Assembly (NCBI GenBank): GCA_029237695.1
Contig: CM055273.1
Span: forward strand, 63,105,968 to 63,169,967
Direction of reading: 5' to 3'
DNA: 64,000 nt
Source: Conchocele bisecta
Lineage: Eukaryota > Mollusca > Bivalvia > Lucinida > Thyasiridae
This document shows, in pieces, positions 31,130 to 43,369 of the stretch. Numbering within the stretch: position 1 is the stretch's first letter; the number at the start of each line of letters is the position of its first letter. Position numbers and translations under genes: made by a program. The notes under the pieces were generated by a model. That model was not told the DNA's origin. It worked only from the letters and a program-made list of their open reading frames with translations, and made no database searches.

Positions 31130-31990
31130 TCTATATACCACATACAATAAAATTGAGGGTGGTTCCATTTTTTTTTACAGCCGTTTGGCCGCAATATTGA
31201 AATTCAAAATGGCCGCCATTGACATTTATATTTTCTCGTCAAAGTCATTATGTGTGGTGTTTTTGCAGCCAAAACACATTATTATGGACAAGTAGTAATG
31301 GCAGAATGAGTTGAATATATTTTGATATGGCGGCCAGTTTGGTTTTCAAAATAGCCGCCATTTCAAACTTGGATATCCAGTATTTATTGTACATTTTTGA
31401 ACGCTATGGTGATATTTTGTATGTTCCTGCTGGTTATACTAATATTTATTTGAAGATAAGTTCGTCACATACACTGGCACTTCAAAGAAGTGTTGTGGCT
31501 TTAGTTATGTTCTATATTTAGGATCTTTTTATCGGCCCATGTTTTTTTTGCTTGCATACATATCATCACATATAGACGACACAAAACAAAACTGGAGTCG
31601 GTTCCATTGTTTTATGAGCCGTATGACCGCCATTTTGAAATGCAAAATGGCCGCCATTGAAATTTATATTCACGTGAAAGTCATTATGTGTAGTGTTTTC
31701 CCTCTCACCCAAAATCATTAATATGGAAAAGTAATATTGGCAGAATTACTTTAATATATTTTGAGATGGTAGCAATTTTGGCTTTCAAAATGGATGCCAT
31801 TTTTAATTTGGCCATCCAATATTTATTGTATTTTTTATTGTAGTGGCAATATTTTGTATTTTCTTTCTGGCTATGCGAATTCTTTGAACACAACAGCCGG
31901 TTCAGATTAGTTTTAACTAATACTGTGGTACTAGCCATCATAATATTCAAAATGGCCGATTATATATAATTGCTGAAAAAATATGACATA
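31130..31990 (+). repeat. Family Q two-copy tandem, about 438-bp unit
   Basis: 'aaaatggccgccattg' at about 31206 and 31644, with matching flanks (aaagtcattatgtgt, tccagtatttattgta) in both units. Divergence is substantial, so the duplication is old. Confidence 0.8.
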
Positions 31991-32834
31991 TATATTGCCA
32001 CTTCAACGAGTGATATGTATTGCACATTCTAGTATTGTTGTTGTTGTATTGTATTCCTGCAAATGATATCTTGATTGGCACGTGTGTTTTGCTTAAGATA
32101 ATAAACTTTATATTAATGTCATTTATATTGCATTACACACGCAAACACTGTATTCTCTCTTGTTTTCATGAGAAAACTTCTGTTATGACGATGTGATGCG
32201 CCATCTGCAGTCTTTTCAGTGATTGACCAGGCATTGCTTTTGCGGACTATAATTGCTAATTTGGAGCGTTGTTTTCTTTATCTTATGAAATCTGATAGTG
32301 TCACCGGTGATTATCTCTTCAATTTAAAGCTGCTGCCTTCTTAATGTCGTTTCTTGCTTTGTTTGTGACTGGATCTCATTTTACCAACAGCTGCTCACAA
32401 AATTGAATCGAAGCCGCCAAACCCATCAATAACTGTGCTGATGACCAGTACATACCCCTTATGCTAGTATACCCAAATATGGGTCTGGATCTGTTTTTGT
32501 TTTTCTGAACATGCCTAAAGTTCAGACAGCTAACCCAGGAAATAATGGCTGTAATATGGCCTGGTACATCATGCGATATCAGTTTCTTTAGCGTTTGGGT
32601 ATCTATGTTCAATTTAACACATTTCTACCATTTACATATCTACTTGGCCGGAACATGTTATCTTGCGCTAATCTGAGACATTTCTGATTGCACAGATGGC
32701 CAATGTTGGCTTGCAACATCTTGGACTGGAGTGAAGTTGGAATTATGAGCTGGGATCATTTCAGGATCAGAGAATCGGAAACAACTACCCCGAAGAATGT
32801 TGCTTGTCAAAATGCAGCTTTTCACGATGACGCC
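31991..32834. other. Unassigned sequence
   Basis: A minus-strand open frame at 32612-32376 has no matching splice sites that I can support. Nothing else recognised. Confidence 0.35.
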
Positions 32835-33014
32835 AGTAGCATATTTCACCAACATTGCAAAGTAAACTTTTCTAGCAAAGTATACTTTGAGGGAGTGATC
32901 ATTAATTTTCCCCGAAATGAATTATTCCATATAGAACTAACGACTGCATATATTTGATGATTTAAAGTATGCAGAATCATTATACTGAATGTATTACATT
33001 ATCACAGCCAAAAT
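32835..33014 (+). repeat. Family I MITE, left half
   Basis: AGTAGCATATTTCACCAACA start and AAAGTATACTTT words. It breaks off inside the central hairpin. Confidence 0.8.
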
Positions 33015-33104
33015 GCAGCCACAGCGATTACCCAGTTCGAGCTATGAAGTCTCGAATTTACCAGTTCTGGACCCTATTTGTGTTTCTATTTACCTGGATT
33101 ATAA

Positions 33105-33265
33105 GGCCAGTTTAGATCCAGATCAGCCTGTGCATCCGCACAGTGTGCGTTCGCACAGTCTGATCAGGATCTACACTGCTCGTCATTCCATCAATGAAAC
33201 ATCCGTCATGCTTCTAACAAGCAATATTCATAGATTGTTATCAGGCTACAGGTGTGTGCTATTCT
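33105..33265 (+). repeat. Family R fragment
   Basis: 'agatccagatcagcctgtgc' through 'atcaggctacaggtgtgtgc'. The outer ends are missing. Confidence 0.75.
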
Positions 33266-33835
33266 GCTAATTCTACCGCAAGAGTAAACATTGCAGATCC
33301 ATACTTTTCCATAGACTGAAACCTTAATGCACTGAATCTACCCAGATGAAAACATAGATTCTCTTAAATCTACTATTTTGTTTTAGCACTGCTAAAACGT
33401 AAACAAAATATGTGGCAACATGTACCACCGTGTTTACGTTGGTCACGTGCAAAACATCTTAAAGTATTTTTTAAACTACAAATATTCATGTAAATGATGT
33501 CAACAAGCCCGTAACATGTTTATATTTTTCACTGGAGAAAATGGTGCTTATGGTATGTATGGCCAGTACCTCAAGATCTGCTAGCATTTCAAAGTTTGAC
33601 GTCCGGCTAACGCTCACATGAAATTGAGTTACTGAGTATCCACCCACCCGCCCGCCCCCTAAACAATCATGACTGATTAATGTTTTGTTTGTTTAATATA
33701 TATTTGAGGAAAAATCATTAATTGTTGTTTTTTGTAACACTTAAAATAAGAAAATGTGGCCTGTCGACACACGCATATAGAAATTCCGGCAAACTTCTTA
33801 ATGTTTGTAAATGTTCAAAGTTGTGATAGTCAAAA
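33266..33835. other. Unassigned AT-rich sequence
   Basis: No exon or shared repeat recognised. Confidence 0.4.
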
Positions 33836-34080
33836 GGTCAATTTCACATTAAGGGAAGCATGGATGTGTGGTATTTGTCCGCACGTATGCTGTGTTGAAA
33901 TATTTAAGTAATCATTCAAGGGATATATAAGTTATATGTATAACATAAATGAGAAACTTCGGCGAAAAAATTCAAAGTTCTGAAGTTCAAAAGGTCACAT
34001 TAAGGGCAGCATGGATGTGTGGCATGTGTCCACACGTATGCTGTGTTGAACTATTTAAGCAATCCTTCAAGGGATATAGA
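33836..34080 (+). repeat. Two-copy tandem, about 145-bp period
   Basis: 'gcatggatgtgtgg' plus 'cacgtatgctgtgttgaa' occur at 33858 and 34008 regions. Related diverged text recurs near 34975 and 35150. A GGAC run follows at 34095. Confidence 0.75.
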
Positions 34081-34563
34081 ACGCCTGACACACGGACGGA
34101 CGGACGGACACACAGTATATGCATCCGATCTACCGAGACCGGGGTGATAATTGCGACAAATTTTAATACAAAAATAAGATCTCCAACCTTCATTTTTTTC
34201 AAAAAGTTGGATGATATTCAGTAAATTAACTTTATATGGCTTAACCAGGTATAACATATTGAAATACATTTTAACGAACAATGTTGATGATACTGTAGAC
34301 GAAACTACACTTCGTTCACTCTTGTGACTTAGTGTTGTTCAGGATGGTTGTGGCATTGCATAATCATGAATGGCAAAATCATTCTCTTGTGGCCAGAATA
34401 TATAATATATTATGCAGTCACAACAACTTCATAGGTATTGTGTATAATGTGTATGATCAGTTTCGTCAATACGCTGTAGGGAATTCATATATTGTACTAT
34501 AAGGCCCAATAACTTCAACATTAACAATGTTGACGCGGGCCATGTAACTGCCTGGCAATAGGC
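34081..34563. other. Unassigned sequence
   Basis: No exon or well-defined repeat recognised. Confidence 0.35.
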
Positions 34564-34800
34564 TTGGTGGATCCCAGTCTTATTTCGTTAATGGTCCATT
34601 TCTGCTATGACGATGTCTTGCTTCAGTTGTTGGTTGTGGTACCAGGTGGGAAAGTTATTTGGCTGGAACGAATTGATGCTAAACTTCCAATAACCGGAGT
34701 TGTCTTCTACGAGCTGTCCTGTAATAATAACAGAGTATTTGCTATAGAAGAGAAATACCATCAGATTGCAGTCACAAGTGTTTCAGAACGGTTTTCCTAG
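34564..34800 (+). CDS. Hypothetical ORF, doubtful
   Basis: A frame open to TAG at 34798 includes LLVVVPGGKVIWLERIDAKL and ends SVSERFS. The best ATG is at about 34591. An acceptor-like 'gatgtcttgcttcag' just before LLVVV would make a terminal exon. I recognise no family, and the context gives no support, so this may be chance. Confidence 0.25.
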   Translation: MVDPSLISLMVHFCYDDVLLQLLVVVPGGKVIWLERIDAKLPITGVVFYELSCNNNRVFAIEEKYHQIAVTSVSERFS

Positions 34801-35235
34801 GCTTTGTGAATGGGCCGGAGCCTTTTGGTTATTTATCATATGAGCACAAACAAAACATGAAACTTTGGTATGTCGGCACGAATGCCCCCGATGTCAGATT
34901 GATAACTCCGGCAAACTTCTTAACCGTAATAGCAAAGTGTCTAAGCAAGGTAGTGAAGGTCTAAAGGTCAAGGTCAGATTTATGGCAGAATGGGTGTGTT
35001 GTATTTGTGCACTTCACAAGTATAATGTAATCCTATAAAATAATCCTATATGAGTTACATGTATAACAGCATTTCGAAACTCTGACAGATGTATTAACAA
35101 AAACGTGTTTAAGCAAAGATGTTAAAGTCAAAATGTCATGGTCATATTAAAGGCAGGAGCTATGCGTGGCATTTGTTCAGAAGTACATGTGTCACTGTAC
35201 ATCCGTGGGAGAGTTAGTCCGAAATCTAAGTTTTC
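34801..35235. other. Decayed repeat related to 33.8-34.1 kb
   Basis: Words such as 'aaggtcaaggtcagatttat' and 'gtggcatttgttcag' echo the tandem at 33836-34080. Confidence 0.4.
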
Positions 35236-35832
35236 AGTAGCCTATTTCACCAACATATCAAAGTATACTTATCTATAGTCTGTTTCACGAAAGCTGCCCA
35301 AATTTTACGGCCATATAAACAATTCAAAAACAATATTTGTTTCGATAATATTAAATCAAAGGAAAATTTAAGAATGAGCCTTCTTTTTATTTCATGAAAT
35401 TTTGTCAAATATTGATTTTATTGCGAAAAAACAATTTCCCCATGTTAAATCCCCATAGATATCTTCACAGAGTGAAGATGTCTATGGGAATTTAAAATGG
35501 GGACATTTTTTAGAATTTCAGTAATCCTGGACCGATTTTCAAAATATAACTTGTTTTCTTAGTTGGATCATTTCCAAGCTATCTATCTAGGTTTCGGAGT
35601 CAAGATAAATTTATTATTTTGTATTATACTGAATTTATTACATTATCACAGCCATTACGGCTGTGATAATGTAATAAATTCAGTATAATAATTATGCATA
35701 CTTTTAATCATCAAATATATGCAGTCCTTAGTTCTATATGAAATAATGCATTTCGGGAAAAATAAATGATTACTCCCTCAAAGTATACTTTGCTAGAAAA
35801 GTATGCTTTGTAATATTGGTGAAATAGGCTAC
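35236..35832. mobile_element. Family I MITE interrupted by family Z insert
   Basis: Left end 35236-35274 and right part from about 35620 match family I. Between them lies about 340 bp of family Z, including a hairpin at 35440-35500 (atagatatcttcac/gtgaagatgtctat). Confidence 0.8.
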
Positions 35833-36269
35833 ATATCACTTGTATATAAGTACTGCTAGGTCGCGTCTGCTTGAAATCCCAAACGTCTTGTTTGTCACCA
35901 TCCATACTTTCATCCTGCAGCTCATCCAATTGGCATAGCTACCCGAGTCAAGGTCAAATTACATTGCGTTAACTTTCTTTATGAATTTGAATAAAACGGT
36001 GTAGGTACCGTACATATCTAACCACTTGCATACCTCCTGATACGATCACTGCACATTGGGACCATCAATTACGTGTGGTGTGATCATTATAGTCAACTGT
36101 ATGTGCTTAATCCAGTTATGTCAGCCATCTTGGACGCCATCTTGAATTATTGATTAAGCTCCAGTGTGATTAATGGGGAGTTTTTATATGTTTCTCTTAA
36201 ATATATTCTGGACTTATACTGAGTAATTCAGCTTTGGCATGTTTTTTTTCGATCTTTTGCGATTTTATG
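35833..36269. other. Unassigned sequence
   Basis: No exon or shared repeat recognised. Confidence 0.4.
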
Positions 36270-36550
36270 TCTATTCGCCTAGTAGTCTGAAAATCATTTG
36301 GTGACGGTTTGATTGGTTGCAAAATTAACATATCAAAATCCATTCCAGGGGTCAGTTTCACTAAACTCCGTACGACTAAACTGTTTGTACGTGCAAATTT
36401 AGGATCGTCTGGAAATTTCAATTGAAATAATTGTTTATATAGAAAACATTGTTAATATGAAATTTACAGACTATCATAATTTTGCACTTACGAACATTTT
36501 AGTCGTACGAATTTTAGTGAAACGGGCCCCAGTTACTTAGGGGTGAAAGG
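36270..36550 (-). mobile_element. Family B fragment interrupted by family T (36348-36529)
   Basis: The family B words 'gtctgaaaatcatttggtga' and 'aaaatccattcca' are followed by a complete family T element, after which 'gttacttaggggtgaaaggg' resumes family B. Confidence 0.85.
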
Positions 36551-36647
36551 GAAAAGGGTTACGCCACTACTCGCATGGCTTTCTGATGAATCTATGAAGC
36601 CATAGGCCTACAGCGAAGTTTTAGCATGAAATTTATTGGGGTTAAAC

Positions 36648-36907
36648 TGGCATTCAAATGCGATCGTTAGCCGACAAATGCATGTTTATGACCAGTGACA
36701 AGTTGCGACTATATTCATACAACATCAATTAACATATTTCAACTGTTTTTGTGAAATACATCTTCGGAAATACCATCAGAGATACAGCCGGCTTAATGGG
36801 TATTTTTGTTATGTCTTCCACCGGTGTCAAATATTAGCCTGCAACAAGCCACTCTGGTGAAACTCCTGGCAATGCTCATTTTGTATGGTATCTCACACTC
36901 GGCCATT
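36648..36907 (+). repeat. Family W repeat and a lone 33-bp minisatellite unit
   Basis: 36648-36800 resembles 51285-51447 (gacaaatgcatgttta, gaaatacatcttcgg). At 36874-36907 one copy of 'tatggtatctcacactcgg' plus 'ccatt' stands alone, about 700 bp before the large array of the same unit. Confidence 0.7.
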
Positions 36908-37085
36908 TTAATAAAGCATTTGAATAGTTTCAAACGGTTGTGTCTTTGTATCTTAACCCTTTGAACCAAAAAGCCTAATAGCGGTTTATGCAAACAGTGC
37001 AGATCCAGATGAGCCGGCTCGTAACGAGCCGTCTCATCAGGATCTTCACTTTTTGAATGTAATTTTCATATTTTGAGAGCAAAAA

Positions 37086-37458
37086 CCGGGCCAGTACGCA
37101 GGAATTAATTTAGGGGGGGGGGTGGGGTGCGTTATCGACGGCGCGAAGGGCTAAACATTGTTTTTTGCACATTCACGGACAGACCTCAGCAGATTAACCA
37201 TTTCACCCCTAAATAACTGGAATGGATTTTGATATGTTAATTTTGCAACCCATTCCAAACATCACAAAATGATTTTCAGACCAGTCCATTTATGAACATG
37301 AGGTGTTTTTGTTCTCAAAATTATGAAATTTACTTTCAAAAAGTGCCGGCTCATCTGAATCTACTCTTTTTGCCAATACCACTATACAGGCCTGTGGTGT
37401 TGAAGGGGTTAAGGGGGGTGCGTACGCACCCGTCGCATCCCCTCTGCGTACGGGCCTG
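37086..37458. mobile_element. Family C element inserted in family B
   Basis: Terminal inverted repeats CCGGGCCAGTACGCAGG and CCTCTGCGTACGGGCCTG. It contains a G run and is itself split by a family B copy. Confidence 0.75.
37194..37412 (+). mobile_element. Family B MITE, innermost element
   Basis: TTAA at both ends (37194-37197, 37409-37412), inserted inside family C and in the opposite orientation to the outer family B copy. Confidence 0.85.
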
Positions 37459-37609
37459 AAAACACACCCTTTTCATAAATGGAGTAGTCTGAAAATCATT
37501 TTGTGACGATTGGATTGGTTTCAAAAATTGACATATCAAAAGCCATTCCAGATACTTAGGGGCGACAGGGTTAAGCGGTATTCAATAGTAATTAAACTCT
37601 TGACATTTT

Positions 37610-39630
37610 GTATGATATCTCACACTCGGCCATTGATGTCCTTTATGGTATCTCACACTCGGCCATTGATGTCCTTTATGGTGACTCACACTCGGCCATT
37701 GATGTCCTTTATGGTGTCTCACACTCGGCCATTGATATACTTTATGGTATCTCAAACTCGGCCATTGATGTCCTTTATTATATCTCACACTCGGCCATTG
37801 ATGTCCTTTATGATATCTCACACTCGGCCATTGATGTCATTTATGGTATCTCACACTCGGCCAGCCATTGATGTCCTTTATGATATCTCACATTCGGTCA
37901 TTGATGTCCTTTAAGATATATCACACTCAGTAATTGATCACGGTCCGTTATGATATCTCACACTCGGCCATTGATGTCCTTTATGATATCTCACACTCGG
38001 TCATTGATGTCCTTTATGATATCTCACACTCGGCCATTGATGTCCTTTATGATATCTCACACTCGGCCATTGATGTACTTTATGATATCTCACACTCGAC
38101 CATTGATGTCCTTTATGATATATACACTCGGTCATTGATGTCCTTTATGATATCTCACACTCGGCCATTGATGTACTTTATGATATCTCACACTCGGCCA
38201 TTGATTTACTTTATGATATCTCACTCTCGGCCATTGATGTGCTTTATGATATGTCACACTCGGCCATTGATGTGCTTTATGATATCTCACACTCGGCCAT
38301 TGCTGTCCTTTATTATATCTCACACTCGGCCATTGGTGTCCTTTATTATATCTCACACTCGGTCATTGATGTCATTTATGGTGTCTCACACTCCGCCATT
38401 GATGTCCTTTATGATATCTCACACTCGGCCATTGATGTCCTTTATGATATCTCACACTCGACCATTGATGTCCTTTATGATATCTCACACTCGACCATTG
38501 ATGTCCTTTATGATATATACACTCGGCCATTGTGTCTTTATGATATCTACCACTCGCCAGATGTCCTTTATGATAGGTCCTCACACTCGGCCATTGATGT
38601 ACGTTATGATATCTCACACTCGACCATTGATGTCCTTTATGATATCTCACACTCGACCATTGATTTACTTTATGATATCTCACACTCGGCCATTGATGTT
38701 CTTTATGATATCTCACACTCGGCCATTGCTGTCCTTTATTATATCTCACACTCGGCCATTGGTGTCCTTTATTATATCTCACACTCGGCCATTGATGTCA
38801 TTTATGGTGTCTCACACTCCGCCATTGATGTCCTTTATGATATCTCACACTCGGCCATTGATGTCCTTTATGATATCTCACACTCGGCCATTGATGTCCT
38901 TTATGATATCTCACACTCGACCATTGATGTCCTTTATGATATCTCACACTCGACCATTGATGTCCTTTATGATATCTCACACTCGACCATTGATGTCCTT
39001 TATGATATCTCACACTCGGCCATTGATATCCTTTATGATATCTCACACTCGACCATTGATGTCCTTTATGATATCTCACACTCGACCATTGATGTCCTTT
39101 ATGATATCTCACACTCGACCATTGATGTCCTTTATGATATATACACTCGGCCATTGATGTCCTTTATGATATCTCACACTCGGCCATTGATGTACTTTAT
39201 GATATCTCACACTCGACCATTGATGTCCTTTATGATATATGACCAGTATCTCACTCGGTTATTGATGTCCTTTATGATATCTCACACTCGGTCATTGATG
39301 TGCTTTATGATATCTCACACTCGGCCATTGATGTACTTTATGATATCTCACACTCGGCCATTGATGTCCTTTATTATATCTCACACTCGGCCATTGATGT
39401 GCCTTATGATATCTCACACTCGGCCATTGATGTCCTTTATTATATCTCACACTCGGCCATTGATGTACTTTATGATATCTCACACTCGGCCATTGATGTC
39501 CTTTATGATATCTCACACTCGGCCATTGATGTACTTTCTGATATCTCACACTCGGCCATTGGTGTACTTTATGATATCTGACACTCGGCCATTGAAGTAC
39601 TTTATGATATCTGACACTCGGCCTTTGATG
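37610..39630 (+). repeat. 33-bp minisatellite, about 60 units
   Basis: The unit is GATATCTCACACTCGGCCAT plus TGATGTCCTTTAT. Because 33 is divisible by 3, several frames stay open for hundreds of codons (HSAIDVLYDIS or HTRPLMSFMIS repeats). Units of irregular length (such as 37868, 38125, 38515-38580, 39240) shift frame, which argues against coding. A block of about 13 units around 38292-38405 recurs near 38711-38825, showing higher-order duplication. Confidence 0.95.
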
Positions 39631-40093
39631 TGATGTATGTGCACTGAACTATTTTGAAATGGAAGTGCTGTATGAATTTTCGAACCTAATAAGTCAACCG
39701 GATATAAGTGGCATTTGTGTTATATTGAGTTTGCATATTTGATTAAATGTTGCTTTGGAAACGGAACACTTTATACTCGTTTTTGCATAGTTTTATCCGA
39801 CTTCACAAATGTCTGTGACTGAATACGTTTGGCTTTTCTCCCGTATGGCATTGGCGAAAAATGTAAATCCATCAATTGAAATTTCCAGACGCTCCTAAAT
39901 TTGCACTTACGAGCACTTTAGTCGTACGGAGTTAAGTGAAACTATAATTTGCTATCAGATCTGGATCTAGACTGGCGACAAATTCCATAAGTCCCGTTTC
40001 TCAAGGAACGCTCACAATTGTGTGAGGAAGTTATTGACTTAACTCCAGTCTCGTTATCATCCTGAACCATCATAAAGTTTTGGTCGTCGTCAA
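39631..40093. other. Mostly unassigned, with a family T end
   Basis: 39875-39945 matches the right end of family T (acttta gtcgtacggagtt). Otherwise nothing recognised. Confidence 0.5.
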
Positions 40094-40550
40094 TTGTGGC
40101 TGCGACTGGAGAAATACGGCGTCTGGGGTTTGTGACCAGTGTAGCTCCTGATCTAATAGCACACTCCTGTAGCCTGATGTCGATCTATATTGCTTGTTAG
40201 AATCATGACATATATTATATTAATGGAATGGCGGAACAGTGCAGATGCTGATCAGTCTGTGCGGATGCACAGGCTGATCTGGATCTATACTGGTCGCAAA
40301 ACCCATAAGCCCCATTTCTCCAATTGTGGCTGTGACTGGATAAATGGCTATGATTGGTTTTGCAATCAATGCAAATACAGATCAATCTGTGTATCCGCAC
40401 AGTCTGAACAGCTTATGCACGCCATTCTATAAATGAAACACCCGTCATGTTTTAACAAGGAATATAAATTGCTATCAGGCTACGGGAGTGTGCTACACTG
40501 GTCACAAATCCCATAAGCCACATTTTTCCAGTCTCTATCACAATTAGGTT
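40094..40550. repeat. Two family R copies head to head
   Basis: The first copy (about 40094-40328) is inverted relative to the second (about 40323-40550). They share 'tctccaattgtggctgtgac'. Each carries the 'gcacaggctgatctggatc' or 'atccgcacagtctgaaca' core. Confidence 0.8.
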
Positions 40551-40719
40551 ACCATTGGTACCGTTGACGGTTCCCAACGTCCAGCTTATTGGGTTAAACT
40601 CCCATAACTAGGCAATACAATATGTTGTTTCCAAGATAGAACAAGTTGTGAATGTATGGATACAATTGTGTTACCAGTTCTGGATTCTATTTTTGTTATC
40701 GTTAATTATAGCCAATAGA

Positions 40720-40835
40720 CACGGATTATAAGACCAGTGTAGATCCAGATCAGCCTGTATATCCGCACAGTCTGATCAGGAACTGCACTGCTCATCATTG
40801 CATCAATGAAACACTCGTCAATCTCGAACAAGCCC
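40720..40835 (+). repeat. Family R fragment
   Basis: Contains 'tagatccagatcagcctgta' and 'atcaatgaaacactcgtca'. Confidence 0.75.
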
Positions 40836-40970
40836 TATATACTCGAAGTTACTCTTGATTTTCCGAGATCGGTAATCTATTCATGAATATGGTTTATAAA
40901 GATGGCAGGTAGGATGCCTGTTTTGAATGCATAGTCCCACATCCTATTTATTTCTACAGGCGGACATCTC

Positions 40971-41255
40971 TGTACCATATTTCACCAAGCTGAACATTGT
41001 AAAGTATCTAGCTAACAACACGTTGAGGGAGTGATCATTTACTTTTCCAGAAATGCATTATTTGATATAGAACTGACGACTGCATATACCTGATGATTAC
41101 AAGTATGCAAAATTAATATAATGAATATATTACATTGTCACAGCCAAAATGGCTGTGATAATGTAATAAATTCAGTATAATAAAAGTTAATAAATTTTTA
41201 AATTGAAAAGTTCTCCCTCAAAGTATACTTTGTAATTTTGGTCAAATATGCTACT
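40971..41255. mobile_element. Family I MITE
   Basis: Ends TGTACCATATTTCACCAA and GGTCAAATATGCTACT, central hairpin 'cacagccaaaatggctgtg'. Ends are more diverged than in the copy at 24195. Confidence 0.85.
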
Positions 41256-41278
41256 GGACTCCAACTCCTTGCATTCTC

Positions 41279-41482
41279 GATGTGTGGCTGTGACTGGGGT
41301 TTATGGCATTTGTGACCAGTGTAACTCCTCGGTAAATAGCACATTCCTGTCACTCGATAATCTGTATTGTTTCCTAGAAGCACGACGGATGTTTCATTGA
41401 TGGCATAATGAACATTACAGATCCTGATCAGACTTTTCTGGTCGCAAAACCCATAAGTCCCATCTCAGCAGTCACAGTCACA
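41279..41482 (-). repeat. Family R repeat
   Basis: 'tgtggctgtgactggggttt' to 'agcagtcacagtcacat'. Inverted orientation. Confidence 0.75.
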
Positions 41483-41604
41483 TACATTGAGGCCAGCATG
41501 ATTGCAGCGCAGAAGCCTATATAGAAGTATGCATTTGCTATAAAAAGTGCATGAAATATCACAGTTTCAGTAAATTGTTTTCATGAAAAATCGCATATCT
41601 TCTT

Positions 41605-41981
41605 TTATCCCGTCAACACAGAGCGTATGTGCTGTGAAACATGGTGCCGTGAAACATTTTTGATATCAAGTCAATACAATTTTTGCATTTTACAGCCATT
41701 TGTAGGTGTTGACGGGATAAATAGAATAGTAGATTAGTGCCGTGAATGGGAAAAAATATCTGGCGCGGCACGGAAACGGGATGTGCTCGGCAGAGCCTCG
41801 CCCATCCCGTTTCCTGAGCCTTGCCAGATATTTTTTCCCATTCACGGCACTAATCTACTATTCTATTTATCCGTCAACACCTACAAATGGCTGTAAAATG
41901 CAAAACTAGTATTGACTGGATATCAAAAATGTTTCACGGCACCGTGTTTCACGGCACATACGCACTGTGTTGAAGGGATAA
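41605..41981. mobile_element. Family A MITE, complete palindromic copy
   Basis: TTATCCCGTCAACACAG and the inverse end CTGTGTTGAAGGGATAA. The 377-bp element is palindromic almost throughout, with a centre near 'ctcggcagagcctcgcc'. Partial copies: 1748, 6890, 8184. Confidence 0.9.
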
Positions 41982-42158
41982 AAGTACTTGGTATGCAAAG
42001 TTGAAGCAATTTATTGAACTGTGTATGCAAGATGGTATCAGTTTAAAACCAGTGTGTCATATAGAGCTTCAGCTGACAAAATGCACATGACGCCTATCCT
42101 ATCTATGTATCTCTATGTTGCACATTCTGATCATGTCATTCATGTTCTTCATGCAATG

Positions 42159-42331
42159 CAGTAGAACCTCTCTAAACCAGACAACAAGCAAACACATTCA
42201 ATCTTAATTTTGATGAGTTTCTTGATCATTTATCTTGGTCATTTATTACAGTGAAACCTCTCTAAGCCGGACACCCTGGGGACCTCCCTGGGGACCTCCC
42301 AGTGTGCTCGGTTTAGAGAGATGTCACTGTA
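42159..42331 (+). mobile_element. Family E pogo-like MITE
   Basis: CAGTAGAACCTCTCTAAACC start and GAGAGATGTCACTG end, with an internal second CAGTGAAACCTCTCTAAG at 42250. 'ggggacctccc' is duplicated within it. Confidence 0.75.
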
Positions 42332-42499
42332 TGTGAGGGTTTAATCTGGTTATACCCCTTGTATGAGTAATACAATTATTCCTAATCCTATTACTTTAGG
42401 GGAATGGGCCAAGCGGCTTTGGTGTGGACCTGGCACCAGGTCAGGTTATTCTAATTTCAGGTACATACATGTATTCCGTTCTGATATTTTTCCCCAATG

Positions 42500-42600
42500 C
42501 AGCATGTTACATGCGGGATCGAACCCGTTGTCCCGGCTTTAAATGACCTCAGCCTTTGATATGCCGTTAAACACCAATACATCAAATCAAATCAAATCAC
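42500..42600 (+). repeat. SINE tail
   Basis: 'ggctttaaatgacctcagcc' and 'ccgttaaacaccaatacatc', then (AAATC)n. Same body at 44590-44665 and 57860-57950. Confidence 0.6.
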
Positions 42601-42863
42601 TGTATGCAAATGACACACTTCTTGTCAGAAGCTACACTGGTCTCAGATAGTGCAATGTATCTTGTTAGTCCAAATGCATCAAAACAATTCACATACTGAG
42701 GTTCTATAAATGTAGTTTGTGAGTTCTATTACACTCGCTGACATTCCACAGATGTTCCATACAAGTAATGTCATTAGTCCATGATCTGAAGAAACATGCC
42801 GATTCATTACATTCACTGTAGACCCAAATCCCGCCTGTCCACATAGCTTGGCTAGGGTCGACT

Positions 42864-43304
42864 TATGGAAGCGTCTTGGTGCCAATGCTAACATAGTTTT
42901 TATCTCCTAGTTACTAAGTCATAATTAGGAGATAGTAACTCCTAATTTGGACTTAGTATCTCTTAATTAGGACTTAGTATTGCCTGATTAGGAGATACTA
43001 AGTCCTAATTAGGAGATAGTAATTCCTAATTAGGAGATACTATATCCGTAATAAGTCCTAATTAGGAGATACTAACTCCTAATTAGGAGATATTATCTCC
43101 TAATTATGACTTAGTATCTCCTACTTATGACTTAACATCTCCTAATTAGGAGTTACTATCTCCTAATTAGGACTTAATATCTCCTAATTAGGAGTCAGTA
43201 GATACATATATTTTAATTAGGACTTAGTATCTCCTAATTAGGAGTTAGTATCTCCTAATTAGGAGATACATATATGTTAGCATTGAAACCAGGACGCTTC
43301 CATA
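42864..43304. mobile_element. Family U TIR element filled with palindromic 20-bp repeats
   Basis: TATGGAAGCGTCTTGG...GCTAACATA on the left pairs with TATGTTAGC...CCAGGACGCTTCCATA on the right. The interior is about 18 units of 'ctaattaggagatactaagt' type. Because CTCCTAATTAGGAG is itself palindromic, the interior can fold in many registers. Confidence 0.85.
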
Positions 43305-43369
43305 TCGACTGTACCACAGGTAGCAGAAAATATAATTCGCTTGATGATATAGTTTTTGTCTTACCCACG

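Larger units (their letters stand above)
36953..37574 (-). mobile_element. Family B MITE, outer element of a three-level nest
   Basis: The TTAA ends are at 36953 and 37571-37574. The element is split at 37085/37459 by family C. Confidence 0.85.

Noticed and set aside
37610..39630. CRISPR-like array
   Set aside because: Units are directly adjacent with no unique spacers, in a eukaryotic context.
37934..39633. Long open frames of 407 and 464 codons over the minisatellite
   Set aside because: They arise because the 33-bp unit is a multiple of three. Several frames and both strands are open, and irregular units shift the frame.
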